Positions 41,301-49,354 of a stretch of 64,000 bases of DNA are shown in pieces. The position numbers were made by a program, and so were the translations under genes. Position 1 is the stretch's first letter, and each line of letters opens with the position of its first letter. Under the pieces are notes generated by a model that was not told the DNA's origin, made no database searches, and saw nothing but the letters and a program-made list of their open reading frames with translations. The stretch is from Duganella sp. sic0402 (GTDB lineage Bacteria; Pseudomonadota; Gammaproteobacteria; Burkholderiales; Burkholderiaceae_D): assembly GCF_019219065.1 (NCBI RefSeq), contig NZ_JAHUWK010000007.1, forward strand, positions 186,001 through 250,000. The letters run 5' to 3'.

Positions 41301-42360
41301 CGTCGGTATTCGCGTCGATGACCAGCAGGCCGTAGTTGGGCAGGGGGCGGCCGATGGTGACCGGGTGGCCGGGTTGCAAGCGCGCCAGGCTGGCGGAGAC
41401 GGTGGCTTCGGTCGGGCCGTAGGTGTTGAACATCTGCCGGCCTTCGCGCGCCCAGCGCGTGACCAGCGATTCCGGGCAAGCCTCGCCGCCAAGGTTGATC
41501 AGCCGCAGGCTCGCTACCTCCTGATTGAACAGGGCCAGCAGCGTTGGCACGGCGTGCAGCACGGTGACTTGCTGCTGCTCCAGCATGCGCGGCAGCGTTT
41601 CCGGGTCGCCGCTGATTTCCTTGGGGCCGATCCACAGTGTCGCGCCGACCAGATAGGAAATCCAGATCTCTTCAAACGACATGTCGAAGGCCACCGAAAA
41701 GCCTTGATACACCTTGTCGTCGCCGCGTACGCCCAGCACTTCGTTCTCGCTGCGCAGGAAATGGCAGATGCTGCGCTGGGTGATCAGGATGCCCTTGGGC
41801 TTGCCGGTGGAGCCGGAGGTATAGATGACGTAGGCCGGAACATCCGGCGGCACTGCACCGCGGCGGCTCAGCGTCTCGCCGGCTGCGGGCGCGGCCAGTA
41901 ATGCCTCGGCGGTCCAGACGGGACGTCCGGAAGCGGCAAATTCGTCCAGCGCAGCCAGGCGCGGTGCAAAGGCGGCGGAAGTGAGTACACCAGCGCCGGC
42001 CGCGTCGTTCAGGCAGACTTGCAGGCGCTCGACCGGCGTATCCTCGTCCACCGGCAGCCAGGCTGCACCGGCCTTGGCGATACCGGCTTGCAGCACCAGC
42101 AGCGCCATCCCGCGCGGCAGCCACAAACCGACGATTTGCCCCGGCTGCACGCCTGCGTCAATCAGCCGCGCCGCCACCAGATCGGCCTGCTCGTTCAGCT
42201 CACGATAACTCAGCGAGCGGTCGCCTGATATCAGCGCGATCTGGTCCGGTACGCGGGCTGCGGTGGCCTCCAGCAGATCGGCCAGGATCTCTTCCCGTAG
42301 CAGGCTATCCTGTTGTGGGCCAAAAAGAACGTCGGAATGCGGTGTTGCTGGCTGAGTCAT
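38317..42360 (-). CDS. Pls/PosA-family nonribosomal peptide synthetase (epsilon-polylysine-synthetase type)
   Basis: 1347 residues. Adenylation domain about 20-540 with core motifs YTSGSTGKPKG (181-190 region), NTYGPTEATVS (312-322), YRTGDLARI, RGFRVELGEIEALL and LTSGKIDRKTL; thiolation domain with the carrier Ser at S578 (LGGHSFF); then about 750 residues of alternating membrane helices and left-handed beta-helix-type acyltransferase blocks (GDHVSIGNAVNF, GDETFIADAVMLGD, GDHSELNAL). This A-T-(membrane/C-like) order is that of streptomycete Pls, which makes epsilon-poly-L-lysine without a thioesterase. Manual alignment to PheA gives specificity residues D226, M227, E230, H269, I288, L290, T313, V321, S322. 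The Glu at position 239-equivalent is seen in Lys/Orn activators, so a basic amino acid is a fair guess. Followed by its own transferase. Confidence 0.87.
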   Translation of the reverse strand: MTQPATPHSDVLFGPQQDSLLREEILADLLEATAARVPDQIALISGDRSLSYRELNEQADLVAARLIDAGVQPGQIVGLWLPRGMALLVLQAGIAKAGAAWLPVDEDTPVERLQVCLNDAAGAGVLTSAAFAPRLAALDEFAASGRPVWTAEALLAAPAAGETLSRRGAVPPDVPAYVIYTSGSTGKPKGILITQRSICHFLRSENEVLGVRGDDKVYQGFSVAFDMSFEEIWISYLVGATLWIGPKEISGDPETLPRMLEQQQVTVLHAVPTLLALFNQEVASLRLINLGGEACPESLVTRWAREGRQMFNTYGPTEATVSASLARLQPGHPVTIGRPLPNYGLLVIDANTDATPAGPVLRLLAHGEVGELCITGPGLAAGYLGRPDLTAEKFLANPWSAGPHDARLYRTGDLARIGPDGEVTCLGRADDQVKIRGFRVELGEIEALLAQQPGVGTVAVLLRKDDGIDQLVAYLVADAGATLDPRALRTALGEKLPPYMVPSRYEMLDAMPRLTSGKIDRKTLKATALSAPAAGSDQDSDLPETPAEAALFAALAKLFPGQPIRRQADFFSDLGGHSFFAARLASSLRADPHYAHITVRDIYQQRQIGKIAQVLADTPNAGAEEQDWTPPSQLKRWLCGAAQAAAMPPLVTLRMAQWLAPFFTYHFFTGDPGDSVARAIAASAGVFLLATVGEFAIAILGKWLIAGRLQAGVYPLWGLTYYRWWLADRLVESAPAYLLSGSSLNAWWLRALGAKIGKDVTIGSMTLRAPDLLHIGDHVSIGNAVNFENARVERGQLYLGRITLEKDACISSFAIMEGNTRIEALGHLEGQSALSDGGVVPAGRVWAGSPARDAGAFDTTRLPPRPPVSAARQAGEAVFFVFGILLIVTLFFMPVFPSFVLIDWFDEAGWMPWLQGDDMRIQLLRYFVLAFPASAVLIVLTALLSAGIRWSVLPRLKPGRFPVHGNTYCAKWLVSQIQESSLNVLHGIYATVFAPYWYRLLGAKVGKDAEISTALGVVPDMLTLGDETFIADAVMLGDEEIDGGWMTMQPTVISHRSFVGNGAYIPDGTTLPEHVLIGVHSRAPDNAQMNSGDTWLGSPPINLPAREQTSGYPERLTFHPSPLRRLGRGLIEAFRIVAPHALVIAVGYTLVLAVMPAAGAGRWGEVIWDLTLAGLIYGVGNYVFVVVLKWLLIGRYRKQSEPMWTPFVWLSEAVTNLYEGIAVPNFMRYLRGTPWLPLAFNFLGARIGKGVYMDTTDITEFDCVQIGDHSELNALTCPQTHLFEDRVMKIDDVIIGEKVYMGPRAAVLYSAAVGNNARLGALTLVMKGETIPANSNWAGCPAAPARK

Positions 42361-42499
42361 GCGAGAACTTTATGCGGGAACTTTAATCGGTGTCAGAGCA
42401 CCATTGTACGGTACGCCAGACTGTTCCCCTAGAGAGAGAATGCAAGTTCTGCTTACAGCCTTTACAATAGGAAATAAGAGCCAAAACTGAAGGAGCCGC

Positions 42500-44002
42500 A
42501 TGTCTACCACTCGCCCATTCATCGCCCCCATGCAGTTTGACGACGCCGAAGCAGCCTTCGACCAGGTGCGGGCGATTTACGACGCCAATATCGCCTTTCT
42601 GCGCGACGCCATGAAGCGCTTTGTGGCCGGCGAAAACGTCGGCGAGCATGTGCGTGCCTGCTATCCTTTTGTGCGCGTGCATACCGACACCGTGGCGCGC
42701 GCCGATTCGCGCCTGGCCTTCGGCTTTGTCGCCGGTCCGGGCACCTACGAAACCACGCTGACCCGGCCCGACCTGTTCGCCCGCTACTATCTACAGCAAT
42801 TCAAGCTGCTGCTGAAGAACCACGGCAGCCACCATGTCAAGATTGAGGTCGGCGTGAGCGCCCAGCCGATTCCGATTCACTTTTCGTTCGCCGAGCATGA
42901 GCATATCGAAGGCAGCATGACCGCCGAGCGCCGCCTGCTGATGCGTGATGTATTCGACCTGCCCAATCTGGCGGCCATGGACGACGGCATCGCCAACGGC
43001 ACGCACGAAGTGCCGATGGGCGAGGCGCAGCCGCTGTCGCTGTTCACCGCGCCGCGCGTCGATTATTCGTTGCAGCGACTGCGCCACTACACCGGCACCT
43101 CGTGCGAACACTTCCAGAAGTTTGTACTGTTCACCAACTACCAGTTCTACATCGATGAATTCATCAAGCTTGGCCATGAGCTGATGACCGGCCCGCCGGG
43201 ACAGGAAGGCAATGACTACATCGCCTTCGTCGAACCGGGCAATCTGGTGATGCGCCGCGTGGGGCAGGCGGTGGAGCCGGGCGACGCGCACGGTTCGCCG
43301 CTGCCGCGCATGCCGCAGATGCCGGGCTATCACCTGATCCGCGCCGACGGCACCGGCATCTCGATGGTGAATATCGGCGTCGGCCCGGCCAACGCCAAGA
43401 CCATCACCGACCACATTGCCGTGCTGCGGCCGCACGCCTGGCTAATGCTGGGGCACTGCGCCGGGCTGCGCAACACCCAGGAGCTGGGCGATTACGTGCT
43501 GGCGCATGGCTACGTCCGCGAAGACCACGTGCTGGACGAGGATTTGCCGCTGTGGGTGCCAATTCCGCCGCTGGCCGAGGTGCAGGTGGCGATTGAGGCG
43601 GCGGTCGCCGAAGTCACGCAACTGACCGGCCATGACCTGAAGCGGGTGATGCGCACCGGGACGGTGGCCAGCACCGACAACCGCAACTGGGAGCTGATGC
43701 CGCAGCGGACGCCGGAACGGCGGTTCAGCCAGAGCAGGGCGATTGCACTGGATATGGAAAGCGCGACCATCGCCGCCAACGGCTTCCGTTTCCGCGTCCC
43801 GTACGGTACGCTGCTGTGCGTCAGCGACAAGCCGATGCACGGCGAAATCAAGCTGCCGGGCATGGCCAACCAGTTTTACCGCGACCGGGTGGACCAGCAT
43901 TTACGCATCGGCATCCGCGCAATGGAGCTTTTGCGGGCGCTTGGTGTGGATAAACTACACTCTCGCAAGTTACGCAGCTTTACCGAAGTGGCCTTCCAGT
44001 AA
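42500..44002 (+). CDS. amn: AMP nucleosidase
   Basis: 500 residues (E. coli Amn 484), start behind AAGGAG. N-terminal regulatory domain about 1-180 and C-terminal nucleoside-phosphorylase-type catalytic domain (VNIGVGPANAKTITDHIAVLRP, MLGHCAGLRNTQELGDYVLAHGYVRED, ALDMESATIAANGFRFRVPYGTLLCVSDKPMHGEIKLPG). It hydrolyses AMP to adenine and ribose 5-phosphate in the cytoplasm, controlling adenylate levels. TACAAT at 42463-42468 is a fair -10 element. Divergent from the synthetase operon (139 bp between) and closed by a strong terminator. Confidence 0.95.
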   Translation: MSTTRPFIAPMQFDDAEAAFDQVRAIYDANIAFLRDAMKRFVAGENVGEHVRACYPFVRVHTDTVARADSRLAFGFVAGPGTYETTLTRPDLFARYYLQQFKLLLKNHGSHHVKIEVGVSAQPIPIHFSFAEHEHIEGSMTAERRLLMRDVFDLPNLAAMDDGIANGTHEVPMGEAQPLSLFTAPRVDYSLQRLRHYTGTSCEHFQKFVLFTNYQFYIDEFIKLGHELMTGPPGQEGNDYIAFVEPGNLVMRRVGQAVEPGDAHGSPLPRMPQMPGYHLIRADGTGISMVNIGVGPANAKTITDHIAVLRPHAWLMLGHCAGLRNTQELGDYVLAHGYVREDHVLDEDLPLWVPIPPLAEVQVAIEAAVAEVTQLTGHDLKRVMRTGTVASTDNRNWELMPQRTPERRFSQSRAIALDMESATIAANGFRFRVPYGTLLCVSDKPMHGEIKLPGMANQFYRDRVDQHLRIGIRAMELLRALGVDKLHSRKLRSFTEVAFQ

Positions 44003-44018
44003 ACGATTACCCCTCCCC

Positions 44019-44042
44019 AAGCCCGCATGAATGCGGGCTTTT
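44019..44042 (+). terminator. rho-independent terminator after amn
   Basis: AAGCCCGC / GCGGGCTT stem (10-bp repeat AAGCCCGCAT / ATGCGGGCTT with the inner bases forming the loop) and TTTT directly after. Seventeen bases behind the amn stop. A classic shape. Confidence 0.85.
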
Positions 44043-44063
44043 AATTGAAAGGTCGTTCGCTTC

Positions 44064-44084
44064 GATACTTTTTTTGGTATCGAA
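44064..44084 (+). promoter_or_regulatory. operator-like site before arabinan TonB receptor, copy A
   Basis: The 21-bp sequence at 44064-44084 matches copy B at 50413-50433 at 16 positions without gaps (common core ATAC-N3-TTTTG-R-TATCGAA). It also sits in perfect inverted repeats: TTCGATAC (44061-44068) with GTATCGAA (44077-44084), and TTTTTTGG (44070-44077) with CCAAAAAA (44089-44096). It ends 103 bp before the receptor ATG. Probably bound by an arabinose-responsive regulator not seen in this window; this is inferred. Confidence 0.5.
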
Positions 44085-44187
44085 AACCCCAAAAAATTGA
44101 TTGGTTTGTTTTTTCTCCAGCACCTAAGATTTGCACCAGAAGGCTGCTGTCACGCAGCTCTCTAGAAAAACGACACACTGGAGACTT

Positions 44188-46851
44188 ATGAAACACACCG
44201 TATCCGGGACCGCTGCGTCCCCGGCGATGCATCGCCTCGTCCTTAAATCCGGCGTCGCTGTTCTGGCCGCAGCCGGCCTGCTGAGCGCCTTCCCGGTTGT
44301 AGCGCAAGAAACCACCCCTGCTGTGAACGAAGAAGCTGCCCCAGTGGCGGCTGAAGCTACTGTGACCGTGACCGGCGTGCGGCGCGCGGCGCAGAGCGCG
44401 CAGAAGATCAAGAAGGATGCTGATAACGTTATCGATTCCATCGTGGCGGACGATATCGGCAAATTCCCGGATACCAACGTTGGCCAGACCATTGCCCGCG
44501 TCACCGGTGTGCAGGTGCGCCGTGACGGCGGCGAAGCCAATACGGTGCTGATCCGCGGCTTGCCCGGCATCGCCACCATGCTGAATGGCCGTGAGCTGTT
44601 CACCACCACCGGCCGCTATATTCAGCTGGCTGACATTCCATCGACCATGCTGCAACGCGTGGACGTGTATAAATCGCAGAGTGCGGACCTGATCGATGGC
44701 GGTATCGCCGGCGTGATCGATGTGCGCACCAACCGTCCGTTCGACTTCAAGGGCTTTACCGCCGTGGTCAATGGCGGCGCCACCAACAACTCGCTGGCCG
44801 ACCGCACCGACCCTAACCTGAGCGGGATGATCTCGAACCGCTGGAAGACCGATATCGGCGAATTCGGCGCGCTGTTTGGCGTTTCTTACCTGCGCAATCA
44901 CTACGCGGAAGAACGCGCCTTCAACACCAAGCCGGTCGACAAAAAATGGCTGCTGCCTAATCTGACTGGTCCGGACTTGCTCGGTCTGCAAAATATCGGC
45001 GGCGACCGTCGACGTGCTGCTGCCAACTATGCCTTGCAATGGAAGCCTAACCGCGATCTGGAAGTCTACGCAGAAGGCCTGGGCACCCACTACCTGAATA
45101 ATTTCGAGACCGATTATCTGGTCGCCATGCCGTGGTGGGCGCCTGGCGCCGGCATCTCCGGCACCAAGATTCCGGGGACCGATCAGCTGCAGACGCTGAC
45201 CTCGAAAGACGCCAACACCATCATGTCGACCCAGGCCAACCGGCAGAACAACGTGACCCAGCAGCACGCTGTTGGCGCCCGCTGGAACGCCGCGCCAGGC
45301 CTGCGTCTTAGCACCGAGATCGCCCGCACGCTGTCGCGCTTCGACTGGCAGAATCCTATACTGGATACGCTGACCGTGGTGCCGAACGCCAGTGTGAACA
45401 CCAACCTGAATGGTTCGGCCAATGTCGCCTATGGCGGCATGGACCTGAACGATTCGAAGAACTATGTATTCAACGCGCTGTTTGACCGCTATGGCCGGGA
45501 CACCGGCTCGTCGACCGATTGGCGCGCCGACGGTAGCTACAGCATGCAGGATGACGGCTTCTTCAAGGACTTCGGTTTCGGCGTTCGCGCGGCCAAGCGT
45601 AAAGCCGAATCGATCAAGTCCTTCGAGGGCTCGACTGCCGCGCTGCCCGGCGTCAGCGCCAGCACGCTGCCAGGTCTGAACTGCACCGCCGACATGTCGA
45701 ACAACTGGGGCACGACCTCGTGGTACACGCCTTGCGCCAACTACCTGATCTCCAACACCGCTGACGTGCGTAAAGCCGTTACGGGGTCGAGCGCGGCGAA
45801 AGCGCTGGACCCAGGATCGTACTTCGCCGACGAAGAGAAGAACTACGCGCTGTACGGCAAGGCCCACGTGGGCTGGGAAATGGCCGGCATCCCGGTGGAC
45901 GGCGTGATCGGCATGCGCATCACCAAAACCGATTCCACGCTGCGCGGCAAGCTGGCCATCAGCAATCCCGGCCAGGATACTTACTACGTCGACACCGGCA
46001 AGAGCGGCAGCGATACCACCTATCTGCCGAGCGCCAACTTCAAGCTGCAACTGCGCGATGACGTGGTGGGCCGCTTCTCGGTGACCAAGACGCTGACCCG
46101 TCCAGACTTCGCCCAGCTGAATCCCGGCACCGCGTATGTGAACTCCAGCCCGACCCTGACTGATCCGACTGCGTCGGGCGGCAATCCGGACCTGAAGCCA
46201 TTCACCGCCCGCAATTACGATGGCTCGCTGGAGTGGTACTTCTCGTCGACCGGCATGGCCAGCGTCGCCTTGTTCCGTCATGAGTTCAAGGGCTACATCA
46301 TGACCAAGAAGACCAAGGAAACCTTCAATGGCGTGAGCTACGATACCACCCGTCCGTACAACACCGACGACGGTTATCTGCAAGGCGCTGAAGTATCGTA
46401 CCGCCAGTTCTTCGACAAGCTGCCTGGCTGGTGGGGCGGCTTCGGCGTGGAGGCGAATGCCACCTACACCCAGGGCAAGACCACCACTTCGGCGGTTGAG
46501 GACAGCGTTGCCAATGGCAAGCAGTTTGCCGGCATGTCGAAATGGTCGTACAACGTGGTGGCGTTGTATGAGAAGTTTGGTGTCTCCGGCCGCCTGGCTT
46601 ACAACTGGCGTTCCAAGTTCACCCAGGTTTACGATGACGGCGGCCCTGGCCTGGACCTGATCGCATCGCCGATGTCGTCGCTGGATGGCTCGCTGGGCTA
46701 CAAGATCAACGAGAATACGTCGATCACGCTGACCGGCACCAACCTGTTGAACTTCAAGTACACCGACTACTGGAGTAATAAATCGCTGTACCCGCGCGAC
46801 ACTCGTCGTTATGATCGCTCGGTTGGCTTGTTCCTGAACTGGAAGATTTAA
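44188..46851 (+). CDS. TonB-dependent receptor for arabinan oligosaccharides
   Basis: 887 residues from ATG 44188 behind CTGGAGACTT; signal peptide ends near 40 (AFPVVAQ). Plug domain about 55-190 (VTVTGVRRAAQSAQKIKKDA, TNVGQTIARVTGVQVRRDGG, VLIRGLPGIATMLNGRELF) of the Xanthomonas/Caulobacter carbohydrate type (TIGR01782-like), then a barrel ending in SVGLFLNWKI. It imports oligosaccharides through the outer membrane with TonB energy. First gene of the rightward arabinan locus and preceded by an operator-like repeat. The ligand is assigned from context: endo-arabinanases and arabinofuranosidases follow. Confidence 0.9.
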   Translation: MKHTVSGTAASPAMHRLVLKSGVAVLAAAGLLSAFPVVAQETTPAVNEEAAPVAAEATVTVTGVRRAAQSAQKIKKDADNVIDSIVADDIGKFPDTNVGQTIARVTGVQVRRDGGEANTVLIRGLPGIATMLNGRELFTTTGRYIQLADIPSTMLQRVDVYKSQSADLIDGGIAGVIDVRTNRPFDFKGFTAVVNGGATNNSLADRTDPNLSGMISNRWKTDIGEFGALFGVSYLRNHYAEERAFNTKPVDKKWLLPNLTGPDLLGLQNIGGDRRRAAANYALQWKPNRDLEVYAEGLGTHYLNNFETDYLVAMPWWAPGAGISGTKIPGTDQLQTLTSKDANTIMSTQANRQNNVTQQHAVGARWNAAPGLRLSTEIARTLSRFDWQNPILDTLTVVPNASVNTNLNGSANVAYGGMDLNDSKNYVFNALFDRYGRDTGSSTDWRADGSYSMQDDGFFKDFGFGVRAAKRKAESIKSFEGSTAALPGVSASTLPGLNCTADMSNNWGTTSWYTPCANYLISNTADVRKAVTGSSAAKALDPGSYFADEEKNYALYGKAHVGWEMAGIPVDGVIGMRITKTDSTLRGKLAISNPGQDTYYVDTGKSGSDTTYLPSANFKLQLRDDVVGRFSVTKTLTRPDFAQLNPGTAYVNSSPTLTDPTASGGNPDLKPFTARNYDGSLEWYFSSTGMASVALFRHEFKGYIMTKKTKETFNGVSYDTTRPYNTDDGYLQGAEVSYRQFFDKLPGWWGGFGVEANATYTQGKTTTSAVEDSVANGKQFAGMSKWSYNVVALYEKFGVSGRLAYNWRSKFTQVYDDGGPGLDLIASPMSSLDGSLGYKINENTSITLTGTNLLNFKYTDYWSNKSLYPRDTRRYDRSVGLFLNWKI

Positions 46852-46861
46852 AGCAGCACTC

Positions 46862-46941
46862 CGTCATTCCCGCGCAAGCGGGAATCCATGCTGAACGTGC
46901 AATCCTGCGTTCCATGGGTTCCCGCCTGCGCGGGAATGACG
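46862..46941. repeat. REP-like palindromic element, copy 1
   Basis: About 80 bp made of two inverted copies: CGTCATTCCCGCGCAAGCGG (46862-46881) and, reversed, CCGCCTGCGCGGGAATGACG (46922-46941), each itself a hairpin. This motif is widespread in beta- and gammaproteobacterial intergenic regions. It lies between the receptor and the symporter genes and could stabilise mRNA ends or mark a RAYT target. Confidence 0.7.
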
Positions 46942-46959
46942 TCATTTAAGGGGACTAAG

Positions 46960-48312
46960 ATGTCAAATCAAAAAATGCCGGTGCTGGAAAAGATCGGATT
47001 CGGTGCGGGAGACATGGCGCTGAATGTGGTGATCTCGTCGATGATGTTGATGATCACCTTCTTCTACACAGACGTGTATGGCCTGGCCACCACCGACCTG
47101 GCGCTGCTGTTTGTGCTGGTGAAGGTGATCGGTGCCGCCAGCGATCTGGTGATGGGCCAGATCACTGACCGCGTCATGACGCGCTGGGGGCGTTACCGTC
47201 CGTGGCTGCTGTTCCTCGCCGTGCCGTATGGCTTGAGCGTCTTCCTCGTTTTCTCCACGCCCGACTGGGGCTACAGCGCAAAGCTGATCTGGGCCTACTC
47301 GACCTACATCATCATGACGCTGATGACCTCCGGTGTTGGCGTTTCCTACATTTCCCTGCCGAGTACCCTGTCGAACGACCCGCAGCAGGTACTGTCGGCC
47401 AATGGCTACCGCCTGTTCCTGGCCAAGGTCGGCGCCTTCATGGTGACGGTGGTGGTGCCGCTGCTGTCCGAGCGCTGGGGCGGCGGCAACGCGGCCGTCG
47501 GCTACCAGGCTGCGATGGGCGTGATGGCGGCCATGGGTGTGGCACTGTTCCTGTTCTGCTTCCTTACTACCAAGGAGCGCGTGGTCCATAAGGTTCAGCG
47601 CCAGTCGCTGACCGAACAGATCAAGGTGCTGGCACAGAACGACCAGTGGCTGATCCTGTGCGCCGTGTGCGTGGTCGGCACTATCGGCTATGTGGTGCGC
47701 GGCTCTGTGGCAATCTACTATGCCAAGTATTACCTGGGCGCGAATACTGAAACGGTATCGGCCTTCCTGTCGACCGGCGTGGTGGCGGCCATCCTGTCCA
47801 TGGTCGCTTCGACCTGGATCACCAAGTTCTATTGCAAGGTCAAGCTGTTCCGCTGGACGCAGATCGCCGTCGGCGTGATCAGCGCGGCGATGTACTTCCT
47901 GGTCAAGCCGGGCGATGTGGCGCTGGCCTTCGTGCTGTATTTTGTGCTGTCCTTCGTGGTGGACCTGCACGCGCCGGTGTTCTGGTCGGCCATCGCCGAG
48001 ACCATCGACTACGGCACGCTGAAGACCGGCAAGCGCGTTTCCGGCTTCGCCTTCGGCGGCATCTCCGTATGCCAGAAGGCCGGCATGGGCATCGCCGGCG
48101 CGCTGGTGGGGCTGTTGCTGACGTATTTCGAATACCATCCGAATCAGGAGCAGACGGCGTTCGCCATGCACGGTATCGTATTGATGCTGACACTGATACC
48201 TGGTTTCTTCCATACCGTGATGGGCCTGCTGATGTTCAAATATCGTATCAACGATAAATACTACGGCGAGGTCAAGGAGCAGATGGGAGCCAAGGCTCAT
48301 GTGGCAGTCTAA
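46960..48312 (+). CDS. GPH-family sugar:cation symporter
   Basis: 450 residues from ATG 46960 behind AAGGGGACT. Twelve hydrophobic segments; glycoside-pentoside-hexuronide (MelB-like) signatures: EKIGFGAGDMALNVV at the N-terminus, FYTDVYGL, DLVMGQITDRVMTRWGRYRPWLL between helices 2 and 3. It probably takes up arabinose or arabino-oligosaccharides from the periplasm with H+ or Na+. Its stop is 16 bp before the cytoplasmic GH43 gene, whose enzyme would process what it imports. Confidence 0.92.
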   Translation: MSNQKMPVLEKIGFGAGDMALNVVISSMMLMITFFYTDVYGLATTDLALLFVLVKVIGAASDLVMGQITDRVMTRWGRYRPWLLFLAVPYGLSVFLVFSTPDWGYSAKLIWAYSTYIIMTLMTSGVGVSYISLPSTLSNDPQQVLSANGYRLFLAKVGAFMVTVVVPLLSERWGGGNAAVGYQAAMGVMAAMGVALFLFCFLTTKERVVHKVQRQSLTEQIKVLAQNDQWLILCAVCVVGTIGYVVRGSVAIYYAKYYLGANTETVSAFLSTGVVAAILSMVASTWITKFYCKVKLFRWTQIAVGVISAAMYFLVKPGDVALAFVLYFVLSFVVDLHAPVFWSAIAETIDYGTLKTGKRVSGFAFGGISVCQKAGMGIAGALVGLLLTYFEYHPNQEQTAFAMHGIVLMLTLIPGFFHTVMGLLMFKYRINDKYYGEVKEQMGAKAHVAV

Positions 48313-48328
48313 TTTTTTGGAAGATGAA

Positions 48329-49276
48329 ATGGAAAACGTACTCACTCCGCTGATCGAGCAGCGCGCCGATCCACATATCTATCGTCACACCGACGGCTAT
48401 TACTACTTCACCGCGTCGGTGCCGCAGTACGACCGCATTGAGCTGCGCCGCGCGACAACCATCGCCGGCCTGGTGGATGCCGAGAAGGTCGATGTCTGGC
48501 ACAAGCCGGACACCGGCGCTTACAGCGAACTGATTTGGGCGCCGGAGCTGCACTACAATGACGGCGCCTGGTATGTTTATTTCGCCGCTGCGCCTAGCCG
48601 CGAAATCAAGTACAAGCTGTTCCAGCACCGCATGTACGCCATCCGCAATACCAACGCCAATCCGCTGGAAGGCGAGTGGGAGTTCATGGGCCAGATCGAC
48701 ACCGGCATCGATACCTTCTGTCTGGATGCGACCACCTTCACCCACAAGGGCCAGCTGTACTATGTGTGGGCGCAAAAGGACAACGCCATCGAAGGCAACT
48801 CCAACATCTATATCGCGCCAATGAAAACACCGTGGCAACTGGGCGGCGCGCCGGTCATGCTGAGCAAGCCGGAGTTCGACTGGGAGATCCGCGGCTTCTG
48901 GGTCAACGAAGGTCCGTCCATCCTGAAAAAAAACGGCAAGATCTTCATCAGCTACTCGGCCAGCGCCACCGATGAGAACTACGCCATGGGCCTGCTGTGG
49001 GCCGATGAAAACGCCGATGTCATGGACCCTGCGTCGTGGACCAAGGCCCAGGAGCCGGTATTGCAGACCTGCTTTGAGCATAAAGTCTACGGCCCAGGCC
49101 ATAACAGTTTCACCGTGGCGGATGATGGCGAAACCGTGATGTTGGTTTATCATGCTCGCACCTATACCGAAATTATCGGCGACCCGCTGTGGAATCCGGA
49201 CCGTCACACCTTCGTGAAGCCGCTCAAGTGGGACGAGCAGGGCATGCCGGTGTTCGGCAAGCCATCGGTCGCCTGA
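48329..49276 (+). CDS. cytoplasmic GH43 alpha-L-arabinofuranosidase
   Basis: 315 residues from ATG 48329, chosen for the GGAAG ribosome site; a start at 48299 would overlap the symporter gene. No signal peptide, so cytoplasmic. Five-bladed GH43 fold with the catalytic triad: base D14 (RADPHIY), pKa modulator D133 (FCLDATTF), acid E194 (WVNEGPS). The sequence resembles exo-1,5-alpha-L-arabinofuranosidases (GH43_26-like). It releases arabinose from imported short arabinans. Sits behind the symporter gene. Confidence 0.88.
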   Translation: MENVLTPLIEQRADPHIYRHTDGYYYFTASVPQYDRIELRRATTIAGLVDAEKVDVWHKPDTGAYSELIWAPELHYNDGAWYVYFAAAPSREIKYKLFQHRMYAIRNTNANPLEGEWEFMGQIDTGIDTFCLDATTFTHKGQLYYVWAQKDNAIEGNSNIYIAPMKTPWQLGGAPVMLSKPEFDWEIRGFWVNEGPSILKKNGKIFISYSASATDENYAMGLLWADENADVMDPASWTKAQEPVLQTCFEHKVYGPGHNSFTVADDGETVMLVYHARTYTEIIGDPLWNPDRHTFVKPLKWDEQGMPVFGKPSVA

Positions 49277-49304
49277 GTGTAAACGCACGAGCGCACCATA
49301 TTTC

Positions 49305-49335
49305 GGCGGCCGAGCAGGGGAACCTCTCGGCCGCC
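49305..49335. other. 10-bp perfect hairpin between GH43 and mutarotase genes
   Basis: GGCGGCCGAG (49305-49314) pairs with CTCGGCCGCC (49326-49335) across an 11-base loop. The T-run is missing, so it is not a complete terminator; it may be a transcript-processing or attenuation element between the two halves of the operon. Confidence 0.5.
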
Positions 49336-49354
49336 TTGCCATTAGAGAGTCAAT

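Noticed and set aside
44041..46383. 780-residue open frame antisense to the arabinan TonB receptor
   Set aside because: Shadow of the receptor gene; composition is unlike a real protein, and it crosses the amn terminator region.
49305..49335. Strong hairpin considered as an intrinsic terminator
   Set aside because: Arms are followed by TTGCC, not a T-run; the downstream gene is in the same orientation and pathway.
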